DNA of 64,000 nt from assembly GCF_900116365.1 (NCBI RefSeq), contig NZ_FPAG01000001.1, positions 124,001 to 188,000 on the forward strand. Direction: 5' to 3'. The notes beneath the pieces were generated by a model. The model had not been told where the DNA came from. It was given only the letters and a program-made list of their open reading frames with translations, and made no database searches. This stretch comes from Zhouia amylolytica. GTDB taxonomy: Bacteria > Bacteroidota > Bacteroidia > Flavobacteriales > Flavobacteriaceae. Both the position numbers and the translations under genes were made by a program. Below, one piece after another: positions 1-8,766 of the stretch (positions within the stretch are counted from its first letter, which is position 1; every line of letters starts with the position of its first letter).

Positions 1-2
1 AC

Positions 3-1343
3 CTAGGCTTTCACCACATCATCTACATCTTCTACGCGTATTACCAATATGGCGGCAATTAAGAAAGACACACCGCTGGTAATAATCGCATAGATAGGGT
101 CGCCACCGTAGAAATATTTTACTACAGGTCCGCCTATAATTGCATTAATAATCTGAGGTATTACGATAAAGAAATTGAAGATTCCCATATAAACGCCCAT
201 CTTCCTCGGTGGAATTGATCCCGCCAGAATCGCATAAGGCATGGCCAGAATACTAGCCCAGGCGACACCAATGGCCATCATGGAAAGTAACAACCAATTC
301 TCATTAGGCGCAAAATAAACGGAAATCAAACCTAAACCTCCAATAACAAGGGAAATGGCATGTGTTCGTTTTCTACCCAACTTCAAAGCTATTGCTGGTA
401 AGAAAAAGGCAAAAACTGCAGATACGGCATTGTATACACCAAACAAGACTCCTACCCAATCTCCGGCATTTTGGTAAGTTACACTACTATTGTCGTCGAG
501 GCTTAAGCCATAAACATGATGTGCTATGGCCGGGGTACTAAACACCCACATACCAAACAAACCGAACCAAGAAAAGAACTGTACCCAGGACAATTGTTTC
601 ATGGTTAGCGGCATTTTTTTGAAGTCTGTAAAAATATCCAGCAAGCTGGCTTCCTGATCTGAGTAATCTTCTGCATCATCATCGAAAGATGCCAATTCTT
701 CAGGAGTGTATTCTTTGGTGGTAAAAACGGTCACCAAAATACTTACAGTTAATACAATTGCTCCTACCACAAACGATATAAGAAGGTTTAATGGAACTTT
801 GCCTACTTCTGCCTGATTCGAAATCCCTACCCAATTAGTTAAAGCATATGGCAACCATGAGCCTATCACAGCACCTAAACCTATTAATACTGTTTGAATA
901 CTAAAACCGAGGGTTCTCTGATCTGAAGGAAGGTTATCTGCCACTAATGCTCTAAAAGGCTCCATGGCGATATTAAAAGAAGCATCCATAATCATTAGCA
1001 TTCCGGCCCCCACCCATAAAGCGGGAAGGAAGGCCGTAAACAAATCAGCATTAGGCATCAACACCAAACCGAGGGATGCCAAGACAGCTCCAACCAGAAA
1101 ATAGGGTCTTCTACGCCCAAGTTTTGTCCAGGTTCGATCACTATAATGACCTATTATTGGTTGTACGATCAACCCTGTTAACGGGGCGACAACCCAGAAC
1201 CAAGATAGTTCATGAACATCTGCTCCAAAAATTTGTAAAATTCTACTGGCATTGGCATTTTGAAGTGCAAAACCCATTTGAATTCCCAAGAACCCGAAAC
1301 TCATATTCCAGATTTCCCAGAAACTTAACCTACGCTTTTCCAT
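3..1343 (-). CDS. MFS sugar permease (maltose/oligosaccharide type, SLC45/GPH-like)
   Basis: A 446-residue inner-membrane transporter with about 12 hydrophobic segments. Residues 65-80 carry the loop 2-3 motif of the major facilitator superfamily in the form found in SLC45/GPH sugar symporters (GHYSDR followed by GRRRP). A long acidic cytoplasmic loop lies in the middle (around residue 220). It probably imports maltose or malto-oligosaccharides released by the SusCDE/GH13 system encoded downstream of the neighbouring LacI gene. The ATG start and the TAG stop are both inside the window. It lies on the same strand as the LacI gene, 137 bp downstream of it. Substrate is inferred from context; the family is clear. 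Confidence 0.85.
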   Translation of the reverse strand: MEKRRLSFWEIWNMSFGFLGIQMGFALQNANASRILQIFGADVHELSWFWVVAPLTGLIVQPIIGHYSDRTWTKLGRRRPYFLVGAVLASLGLVLMPNADLFTAFLPALWVGAGMLMIMDASFNIAMEPFRALVADNLPSDQRTLGFSIQTVLIGLGAVIGSWLPYALTNWVGISNQAEVGKVPLNLLISFVVGAIVLTVSILVTVFTTKEYTPEELASFDDDAEDYSDQEASLLDIFTDFKKMPLTMKQLSWVQFFSWFGLFGMWVFSTPAIAHHVYGLSLDDNSSVTYQNAGDWVGVLFGVYNAVSAVFAFFLPAIALKLGRKRTHAISLVIGGLGLISVYFAPNENWLLLSMMAIGVAWASILAMPYAILAGSIPPRKMGVYMGIFNFFIVIPQIINAIIGGPVVKYFYGGDPIYAIITSGVSFLIAAILVIRVEDVDDVVKA

Positions 1344-1480
1344 TATCGTAATTTACTGATTACTAATACGATAAGCGCTATGACTTATCAAAACTTTATT
1401 TAGGTGAGAAGTAAAAATATAAGTTTTGACAGCTGCTAATATAGTGTTTTTTTGAAACTTAGCTTCTTTTTTTAAAAAAT

Positions 1481-2500
1481 TTAAACTGGATTTGTCGACT
1501 CTCTTTCAATCAATGAGGTCTTGATCACTTCTGTTCTATAATGAGAATCATCCTCTACTTCTTCCAGCTTGTCTATTAGTAGTTTAGCCGAGGTTTCCCC
1601 TATTTCAAACCCGTGCTGGTTAACGGTTGTTAATCTCGGGAAAGAGTTTTGCGCCAAAATTCCATCAGAAAAAGCTACTATTGATAATTGTCTGGGAACA
1701 TCAATATTTCTTTTACGAGCTTCACGTAAAGCTGCTACTGCAAAATATTCATTTACACATAGTAAACCGTCGAAAAGCTGTGTTCTAAACAATTCAAATA
1801 TCTGTTTCTCACAATTGATATCATCTATCCTCACAATCAGTTTTTCATCGATTGGGATCCCTGCATCCTCCAAAGCATTTTTATAACCTAAGGTTCTGTA
1901 ATTACCTACACTTAAATATTCTTCGGTTGTAACCAAAGCAATCCGCTTACATCCGGACCTCACCATATGCCTCACGGCGTTGTATGCACCGCGTCCATCG
2001 TCAACCACTACTTTATCGCAATAAATCTCATCGGTTACCCTATCAAACATTACCAGTGGCATTCCCTGATTAATCACTTCACGCAGATGATGATAGTCCT
2101 TTTTTCTTTGCGTGCCTTTAGATAAGGAAATAATAAACCCATCTATACTTCCATTGGCAAGGGTTTCCATGTTGATCACTTCTTTTTCAAAGTCTTCATT
2201 TGACAAACACACAATTACATTATACCCTCTTTCATTTGCATGTTTTTCGATGCCACTAATAACCTTTGTAAAAAAGTGATGCACAATCTCAGGAATGATT
2301 ACCGCGATATTTTTAGTTTTTCTATTTTGAAGACTCACCGCAATATTATTCGGCTTATAATTATAAAGCTTCGCAAAAGCTTTTACTTTATCAATAGTTT
2401 CCTGACCAATTTCCGGACTATCTTTTAAAGCCTTCGAAACTGTTGATACAGAAACATCTAATTCTTTAGCTATTTGCTTTAATGTCACTTTTTTCTTCAT
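1481..2500 (-). CDS. LacI-family transcriptional regulator (copy 1)
   Basis: A 339-residue regulator. An N-terminal LacI helix-turn-helix (VTLKQIAKELDVSVSTVSKAL) is followed by a periplasmic-binding-protein-like sugar sensor. A start at 2515 would be possible, but a -7 box on this strand (2523-2530) puts transcription initiation at about 2515, so the ATG at 2500 (MKKKVTLK) is preferred. It is divergent from the susC operon and is a close paralogue of the LacI gene at the far end of the locus (12866-13882). It likely controls starch/maltodextrin genes in response to a sugar; the ligand is not visible from sequence. Confidence 0.9.
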   Translation of the reverse strand: MKKKVTLKQIAKELDVSVSTVSKALKDSPEIGQETIDKVKAFAKLYNYKPNNIAVSLQNRKTKNIAVIIPEIVHHFFTKVISGIEKHANERGYNVIVCLSNEDFEKEVINMETLANGSIDGFIISLSKGTQRKKDYHHLREVINQGMPLVMFDRVTDEIYCDKVVVDDGRGAYNAVRHMVRSGCKRIALVTTEEYLSVGNYRTLGYKNALEDAGIPIDEKLIVRIDDINCEKQIFELFRTQLFDGLLCVNEYFAVAALREARKRNIDVPRQLSIVAFSDGILAQNSFPRLTTVNQHGFEIGETSAKLLIDKLEEVEDDSHYRTEVIKTSLIERESTNPV

Positions 2501-2808
2501 GTCGTTTAGGCACATTTACATTCAAATATACAATATAAATAACATTTGAATGAGACACCTAAAAGAGACACAGAACCGCAGTGAGAATACGAATTTCTTC
2601 ATACAAGCGCCCTAGATTTATCATTCTCATAATTTTGTATCTTATTAATTATTAGATCCTCATTTGGAGAAAAGTTTTTAACACTCTAACGTTTTCGTAA
2701 GGGTATTTGGGGCACCCCGGGATTTCTTGACTGTTTTTTTACATAGATTTAACATCGAGAAGTAAAAATATAACCAAACAAAGTCTAACAAACTATCTTA
2801 AATTATCT
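2501..2808. promoter_or_regulatory. Intergenic control region between lacI copy 1 and susC
   Basis: About 308 bp without a gene. Visible elements: a minus-strand -7 box for lacI at 2523-2530; a direct repeat GAGACAC at 2552-2558 and 2565-2571 (13-bp spacing); a 7-bp inverted repeat TGAGAAT/ATTCTCA at 2582-2588 and 2623-2629 whose right arm abuts a plus-strand TAATTTTG box (2630-2637) that could drive susC with a long leader; and an AACGTT core at 2688-2693 of the CG-centred kind LacI-family proteins often bind. None has a confirmed partner. Confidence 0.4.
2523..2530 (-). promoter_or_regulatory. Putative -7 box for lacI copy 1
   Basis: Minus-strand TATATTTG fits the Bacteroidota TAnnTTTG element. 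It lies 22 bp upstream of the ATG at 2500, leaving a short leader. No -33 TTG was found at the usual distance. Confidence 0.4.
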
Positions 2809-5739
2809 ATGAGAACATTTCAAAAATATGTCTTACTTATGTTGCTCACCATTCCCCTGGGAGCGTTTGCGCAACAGACTGTAAGAGGTGTGGTTACAGA
2901 AGCCTCTTCTGGACTTCCTTTGCCTGGGGTAAATGTAATTGTGAAAGGAACCACCACCGGAACTACAACAGATTTTGACGGTAATTATGAAATAGAGGCT
3001 GAAAATGGAAGTATTCTTCAATTTTCATATATAGGATTTCAAACGATTGAAAAACCAGTTACGGAGGCGACCTTAAATGTAGCCTTACAAGAAGACACCC
3101 AACAACTTGACGAGGTGGTTGTAATTGGATACGGTACCGTTAAAAAAGAAGATGCCACCGGGGCTGTAGACATGGTTACCTCGAAAGATTTCAATCAAGG
3201 TCCGGTTACATCGGCACAACAGTTAATCTCTGGTAAAGTTGCAGGGGTTTCAGTAACCTCCGGGAGTGGTGCACCGGGAGAGGGACAAAATATTGTTATC
3301 CGGGGACTTGGATCATTAACACTTTCGAACAGTCCGCTGATTGTGGTTGATGGAATTCCTTTGGATAATGGTGGCGTGGGAGGATCACGAAATCCGCTGA
3401 ACCTTATTAATCCTAACGATATTGAAAGTATGGTTGTCTTAAAGGATGCCTCAGCTACTTCAATATATGGTTCCAGAGCAGCTAATGGTGTCATTATGAT
3501 TACTACTAAAAAAGGTAAGGATGGAGAATTTAAATTCAACTATTCAGGATCTACGGTGGTTTATTCACCTATAGACGACATTAATGTATTAAGCCCTTCT
3601 GAATTCAGAAATTTAGTCACTGAAACCGGAAGTGATGATGCGATTGCAAGAATGAGTAATTCCGCTACCGATTGGCAAGATCAGATCTATACCAATGCAG
3701 TTGGTTTTGAACATTCATTCAGTGCTCTGGGAAATGCCTTTGGAGTACCAATGAGAGCTTCTCTGGGGTATTCAGACCACGATGGTATATTAAAGTCTGA
3801 TAATTTTAATCGTACAACGGCTTCACTGAACTTAACTCCCAGCCTTTTTGATGACCATTTAAAAATAGAGTTAAATGCACGAGGGATGTATACCGAAAAC
3901 ACTTTCGCTAACAGGGGAGCTATAGGTTCATCTATTGCCTTTGATCCTACGAAACCTGTATTCGATCAAAATGCGCCGGATAAATTTAATAATTACAGTG
4001 GCTGGTACGTAACAGATTCAGAAACTGGTGACGTTATTCAAAATAATCTAGCGCCTACCAACCCGGTAGCTTTATTGAAACTTCAGGATGATAATGCCGA
4101 GGTGAGACGTTTTATTGGTAATGCCAAAGTCGACTATAAACTACACTTTTTCCCTGATCTTACGGCTACTGTTAACATGGGGTACGATATTTCTAACAGC
4201 AACGGAAGAACTTTTGTTTCTGAAAACATGCCTTCTTCTCAAGAGGACTGGAACGGATCGTTGTTCAGATATTCAAATAATTCCCGAAATCGTTTATTTG
4301 ATGCCTATCTGACCTATCAAAAAGACGTTAACGACCATAGCTTCAATTTTGTTACGGGATATTCTTATCAGGACTTCAGATATGACGATGACAATTATAA
4401 CAGTGAGCTTGAAGAAGATGGAAATCCAGATTTCATCCAGATTGGAAGATCAAAAAATGTGCTACTCTCTTACTTCGGTCGTTTTAACTATGGTTTTCAG
4501 GATAAATATTTATTAACCGCCACATTAAGAGCAGACGCATCATCTAAGTTAAACCCTGACGATCGTTGGGGGTATTTCCCATCTGTGGCACTGGCGTGGA
4601 ATATTCAGAATGAAGACTTTTTGATGGCGAGTAAGGTCGTTGATGAATTAAAACTACGAATCGGGTACGGAGAAGTAGGTAATGTTAATGGATTAGGAGA
4701 TTATAACTTCTTAACAAGATATACAGGAAGTCAATCTACTGCAAATTATCAATTTGGTTCCACTTTTTATCAAACTTATCGTCCTGAACCGATTAATGAA
4801 AATCTGCGTTGGGAGGTTGGAAAAACGTTTAATGCCGGAATCGATTTCTCTCTTTTCCAAAGAAGAATTTATGGTTCAATCAATGCTTACATAAAAGAAA
4901 CACAGGACTTAATTAGTAATACAACTATCGATCCTTTCACGAATTTCGGAAATATTATTCCAGCTAACATTGGTGATATGGAAAACAAAGGATTTGAAGT
5001 TGCGTTAAACTGGAACGCCATAAGAAACGATCATTTCAAATGGACTATCAGTTACAACATTGCCGTAAATGATAATGAAATTACGAATTTACCAGATCAA
5101 CAATTTGTAGGTGGCATTTCGGGAGGTGTAGGTAATACCATCCAAACACATATTGAAGGGGAAGCTCCTTTTAGCTTTTTAGTTTACGAACAAGTATACG
5201 ATGATGCCGGAAAACCTTTAGAAGGTGTATATGTAGACAGAAATGATGATGGAATTATCAATGATAATGACCGGTACATTTACAAAGATCCTTATGCCGA
5301 CATCTTCATGGGATTGAACACTAATTTAACCTATAAAGATTGGGATTTAGCGATCATAACACGTGCTAATTTTGGCAACTACATGTATGACAACGTAGCT
5401 TCCAGCACTAGTTATTTGGCAAGATTAACCGAGAACAATATTTTAACGAATTTGCATGCTGACTATTTAGCGACTGGATTCAGTACCATTACAGAGACGA
5501 ATCTTCAAAGTGATCACTATGTTAAGGATGCTTCATTCTTTAAAGTTGACAATATCACATTAGGGTATACATTAAAAAATGCATTGCCTAATGCAAGTAT
5601 CAGACTTTATGGTTCAGCTCAAAACATTCTTACCGTATCAGACTACAATGGGATAGATCCTGAGATATCTGGAGGAATTGACAACAATTTCTACCCTAGA
5701 CCAAGATCGTTTGTGTTTGGAGTTAACCTTGATTTTTAA
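2809..5739 (+). CDS. SusC/RagA-type TonB-dependent receptor
   Basis: A 976-residue outer-membrane transporter. Signal peptide 1-21 (cleavage after AFA), a carboxypeptidase-regulatory-like domain at about 24-98, a TonB-dependent plug at about 117-225 (starting VIGYGTVKKEDATGAV, typical of SusC/RagA), then a beta-barrel ending in phenylalanine. With the SusD protein 18 bp downstream it forms a bellows-type importer for oligosaccharides. The SusE-like protein and secreted GH13 enzyme that follow suggest a starch or maltodextrin substrate. Family assignment is firm; the substrate is inferred. Confidence 0.95.
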   Translation: MRTFQKYVLLMLLTIPLGAFAQQTVRGVVTEASSGLPLPGVNVIVKGTTTGTTTDFDGNYEIEAENGSILQFSYIGFQTIEKPVTEATLNVALQEDTQQLDEVVVIGYGTVKKEDATGAVDMVTSKDFNQGPVTSAQQLISGKVAGVSVTSGSGAPGEGQNIVIRGLGSLTLSNSPLIVVDGIPLDNGGVGGSRNPLNLINPNDIESMVVLKDASATSIYGSRAANGVIMITTKKGKDGEFKFNYSGSTVVYSPIDDINVLSPSEFRNLVTETGSDDAIARMSNSATDWQDQIYTNAVGFEHSFSALGNAFGVPMRASLGYSDHDGILKSDNFNRTTASLNLTPSLFDDHLKIELNARGMYTENTFANRGAIGSSIAFDPTKPVFDQNAPDKFNNYSGWYVTDSETGDVIQNNLAPTNPVALLKLQDDNAEVRRFIGNAKVDYKLHFFPDLTATVNMGYDISNSNGRTFVSENMPSSQEDWNGSLFRYSNNSRNRLFDAYLTYQKDVNDHSFNFVTGYSYQDFRYDDDNYNSELEEDGNPDFIQIGRSKNVLLSYFGRFNYGFQDKYLLTATLRADASSKLNPDDRWGYFPSVALAWNIQNEDFLMASKVVDELKLRIGYGEVGNVNGLGDYNFLTRYTGSQSTANYQFGSTFYQTYRPEPINENLRWEVGKTFNAGIDFSLFQRRIYGSINAYIKETQDLISNTTIDPFTNFGNIIPANIGDMENKGFEVALNWNAIRNDHFKWTISYNIAVNDNEITNLPDQQFVGGISGGVGNTIQTHIEGEAPFSFLVYEQVYDDAGKPLEGVYVDRNDDGIINDNDRYIYKDPYADIFMGLNTNLTYKDWDLAIITRANFGNYMYDNVASSTSYLARLTENNILTNLHADYLATGFSTITETNLQSDHYVKDASFFKVDNITLGYTLKNALPNASIRLYGSAQNILTVSDYNGIDPEISGGIDNNFYPRPRSFVFGVNLDF

Positions 5740-5757
5740 TAAAAAAAGCTATTCAAA

Positions 5758-7383
5758 ATGAAATTTATATATAAAATATTTTCAGCATTGATCTTAGCCA
5801 ATTTAGTATTGGTTTCATGTCACAATGAACTCGATCAATTTCCCATCGATCCTGATAGCTTTACAGAAGAAGATGTTTTTTCTACCGCTGATGAAGCCAA
5901 AGGAGCATTAACAAAGTTATATGCCAGTTTAGCATTAACCGGTCAGCAAGGTCCTGCCGGTGATGCAGATATTGATGGTGTAGATGAAGGTTTTTCGCAA
6001 TATTCAAGAATGTTGTACAACCTGAATGAACTTACCACTGACCATGCTGTTGTTGGTTGGGGTGACCCGGGGCTTCCTAACTTACATGGTATGAGTTGGT
6101 CTGCTAGTAATGACTTTACCGAAGCAATGTATTATAGATTAGCTCAGGAAGTTTCATTCTGCAATTCATTTATTGCCAATGCAGAAGCCTTAAGTAACGA
6201 TAGTGAAGTACTGTCTTTTATTGCAGAAGCTCGTTTTTTGAGAGCATTTGCCTATTACAATTTAATTGATATGTACGCAAATGTGCCTCTTACAACAATA
6301 GTTTCGACTGAATTACCCGAACAGAGTAATAGAGCCGAAATATTTTCCTTCATTGAGAATGAGTTATTGGAGATCCAAGACCTTCTCAAAGAAAGTGGAA
6401 GCAATGAATATGGGCGTGTTGATAAGGTTGCTGCCTGGGCTTTACTTTCAAGGTTATATTTAAATGCTGAGGTATGGACAGGAGAGAATCGATTAGATGA
6501 TTGTATTGTCTATTCAACAAATGTTATTAATTCTACCTATCAAATAAACACTAATGATGCCAATGGAAATGGTTCTGCATATGATGAACTGTTCCTTGCT
6601 GACAATGATACCAATGGTGCACAAAATGAATTCATCTTTGCCTTGAATTTTGATGGCTTACAATCCAAAACTTATGGAGGCACCACGTTTTTAGTTCACG
6701 CTTCTATTGGAGGAACTATGGCGGCTTCTAATTTTGGTGTAAATGGTGGCTGGGCAGGATTAAGAACCACAAAAGCTTTAGTCAGTAAATTTGATAATGC
6801 CATTACCGCTACGGATGGTGATGGACATCCAACAGACTGGGCTGACAGCAGAGCAATGTTTTATACTGACGGGCAAAATTATGAAATTGAGACTATCGCA
6901 AACACCTTTGAAGATGGCTATGCGGTTACCAAATTTAAAAATATCGATTCTGAAGGAAACCAGGGAAGTGATGCCGGCGGCGATTTTGTGGACACAGATC
7001 TCCCTATTATCAGATTAGCTGAGATCTATTTAAACTATGCTGAAGCTACTGCAAAAGGCGCGAATGGTGGTGACCTCAATCTGGCGGTTAGCTATATCAA
7101 TGCATTAAGAGAAAGAGCCTATGGAAATACTTCAGGAAATATATCAGCGGGCAGCCTAACACCAGCCTTTGTTCTTGATGAAAGATCTCGAGAATTATAC
7201 TGGGAAGGTCAGAGAAGAACAGACCTTATTCGCTATGGACAATTCACGACTGCCGATTATCTATGGCCATTTAAAGGTAACTCAAGGGATGGTATCAGTG
7301 TAGAGGACTTTAAAAATTTATTTCCGCTGCCAAATAATATTATTGTCACCAACCCTAATTTAACCCAGAATAAAGGTTACTAA
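5758..7383 (+). CDS. SusD/RagB-type surface glycan-binding lipoprotein
   Basis: A 541-residue lipoprotein with lipobox LVLVSC (acylated Cys21). The N-terminal TPR-like SusD region and the C-terminal RagB region are both present, the latter with LPIIRLAEIYLNYAEA and the conserved RSRELYWEGQRRTDLIRYG stretch near residue 480. It is the lid of the SusC barrel and binds the glycan at the cell surface. It follows susC by 18 bp and precedes the SusE-like gene by 18 bp, so the three are surely one transcript. Confidence 0.95.
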   Translation: MKFIYKIFSALILANLVLVSCHNELDQFPIDPDSFTEEDVFSTADEAKGALTKLYASLALTGQQGPAGDADIDGVDEGFSQYSRMLYNLNELTTDHAVVGWGDPGLPNLHGMSWSASNDFTEAMYYRLAQEVSFCNSFIANAEALSNDSEVLSFIAEARFLRAFAYYNLIDMYANVPLTTIVSTELPEQSNRAEIFSFIENELLEIQDLLKESGSNEYGRVDKVAAWALLSRLYLNAEVWTGENRLDDCIVYSTNVINSTYQINTNDANGNGSAYDELFLADNDTNGAQNEFIFALNFDGLQSKTYGGTTFLVHASIGGTMAASNFGVNGGWAGLRTTKALVSKFDNAITATDGDGHPTDWADSRAMFYTDGQNYEIETIANTFEDGYAVTKFKNIDSEGNQGSDAGGDFVDTDLPIIRLAEIYLNYAEATAKGANGGDLNLAVSYINALRERAYGNTSGNISAGSLTPAFVLDERSRELYWEGQRRTDLIRYGQFTTADYLWPFKGNSRDGISVEDFKNLFPLPNNIIVTNPNLTQNKGY

Positions 7384-7401
7384 TCATTAAAATGAATAAC
7401 A

Positions 7402-8694
7402 ATGAAAAAGTTTTATCATAAATTATTTTTCATGATCTCACTTTCAGCTTTAATGTTTAGCTGTGACAATGATGATTATGAAGTAACCCTCAACCCAGAG
7501 GCCAATACTCAAGTTTCGGTATCTAGTTCGAACGTGATGCTTTCAAAAGAAGACAAAGATCAGGAAGTGCTTACGGTTTCCTGGACAGAACCAGCATTTG
7601 GATACGATGCGGTCGCTCAATATAACGTTCTGTTTGATGTAAGTGGAGGCGACTTTAGTGAAGCAAAAAAAGTAGCTGCAGGAGATGACCTCCAAAGTGT
7701 CTTTACGAACGAAGCACTTAACAATATTGCTTTGGGCCTTGGGCTTATTCCAGAAGAAACTGCTCAAATGGACGTTCGTATAGAAATTAAAATGAGTGAT
7801 ATCGAAAGTCTTTTTTCTGGAACACAGAGCATCAGCGTTGTCCCTTATTCTGAAAAAATTGATCCTTCAACAACATGGGGTATTGTTGGTTCTGCAGCAA
7901 ATGACTGGGGAGCCACACCTGATCTACCTTTCTATAAGACAGGTACTGATGGAGTATTAGTAGCCTACGTAGCACTAATTGATGGTGAAATTAAATTCAG
8001 AGAAAACAACGATTGGACACTTAACTATGGAGATGATGGTGCCGATGGAACACTCGATGAAGGCGGAACCAATATAGCGGTGAACGCGGGAACTTATAAG
8101 ATCGAACTGAATCTGAACGACCTTACTTATTCCATCGAGGAATATACCTGGGGCCTAGTAGGTTCTGCAACTCCAAATGGTTGGGATGGACCAGACTTAG
8201 CTTTAACTTACGACCCTTATACAGATACCTGGAAATCAATAGTGACACTGGCGGAAGGTGAAATGAAATTTCGTCAAAATAATGATTGGGCCTTAAACTA
8301 TGGAGATACCGGAGTTGACGGGATCCTGGATAATGGTGGAGACAATATTGTTGTTGAAGCAGGAAACTATTTTGTTACTGTGAACTTCAACACCTTGGAA
8401 TATTCAATTGAACCAATAGATCTATGGGGTGTAATAGGTAGCGCCACTCCGGGAGGATGGGATTCCGATACCGATATGACCTATGATTTCGCCGATGACA
8501 CCTGGAAGCTGAATGTCGACCTAACAGCCGGGGAAATCAAATTCAGAGCTAATGACGACTGGGCATTGAACTATGGAGACACTGGCGTCGATGGTATTCT
8601 TGATGAAGGAGGGGATAATATTGCCGTTGATGCAGGGAGTTATACAATTACTTTAGACATCGAAAATCTTACGTATACACTAAGAGCTAACTAA
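7402..8694 (+). CDS. SusE/SusF-like starch-binding surface lipoprotein with three tandem domains
   Basis: A 430-residue lipoprotein (lipobox LMFSC, Cys21). An N-terminal SusE-type domain (about 25-150) is followed by three tandem copies of a domain of about 91 residues beginning W-G-x-x-G-S-A at residues 159, 250 and 342. Each copy has the same core: GE(I/M)KFR, then NDW, then LNYGD, a G-x-LD-x-GG turn, and a closing strand. Each has conserved Trp residues as in SusE/SusF starch-binding modules. It likely holds alpha-glucan at the surface for the SusCD pair. The copies have diverged at DNA level, so the triplication is not recent. Confidence 0.9.
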   Translation: MKKFYHKLFFMISLSALMFSCDNDDYEVTLNPEANTQVSVSSSNVMLSKEDKDQEVLTVSWTEPAFGYDAVAQYNVLFDVSGGDFSEAKKVAAGDDLQSVFTNEALNNIALGLGLIPEETAQMDVRIEIKMSDIESLFSGTQSISVVPYSEKIDPSTTWGIVGSAANDWGATPDLPFYKTGTDGVLVAYVALIDGEIKFRENNDWTLNYGDDGADGTLDEGGTNIAVNAGTYKIELNLNDLTYSIEEYTWGLVGSATPNGWDGPDLALTYDPYTDTWKSIVTLAEGEMKFRQNNDWALNYGDTGVDGILDNGGDNIVVEAGNYFVTVNFNTLEYSIEPIDLWGVIGSATPGGWDSDTDMTYDFADDTWKLNVDLTAGEIKFRANDDWALNYGDTGVDGILDEGGDNIAVDAGSYTITLDIENLTYTLRAN

Positions 8695-8710
8695 ATTACC
8701 TGTTTCCACA

Positions 8711-8747
8711 AAAAAGGGCTGTTTTTTTTTACAAATCAGCCCTTTTT
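8711..8747 (+). terminator. Intrinsic terminator between the SusE-like gene and the GH13 gene
   Basis: An 11-bp perfect stem (AAAAAGGGCTG at 8711-8721 with CAGCCCTTTTT at 8737-8747) ending in a T run. It sits only 19 bp before the GH13 start, inside what is otherwise a co-directional gene series. Confidence 0.8.
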
Positions 8748-8766
8748 ATCTTAAAAACCATCCATT

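Noticed and set aside
2701-2720. GGGGCACCCC as a terminator or riboswitch upstream of susC
   Set aside because: The loop would be two bases and no T run follows directly; no riboswitch core was recognised.
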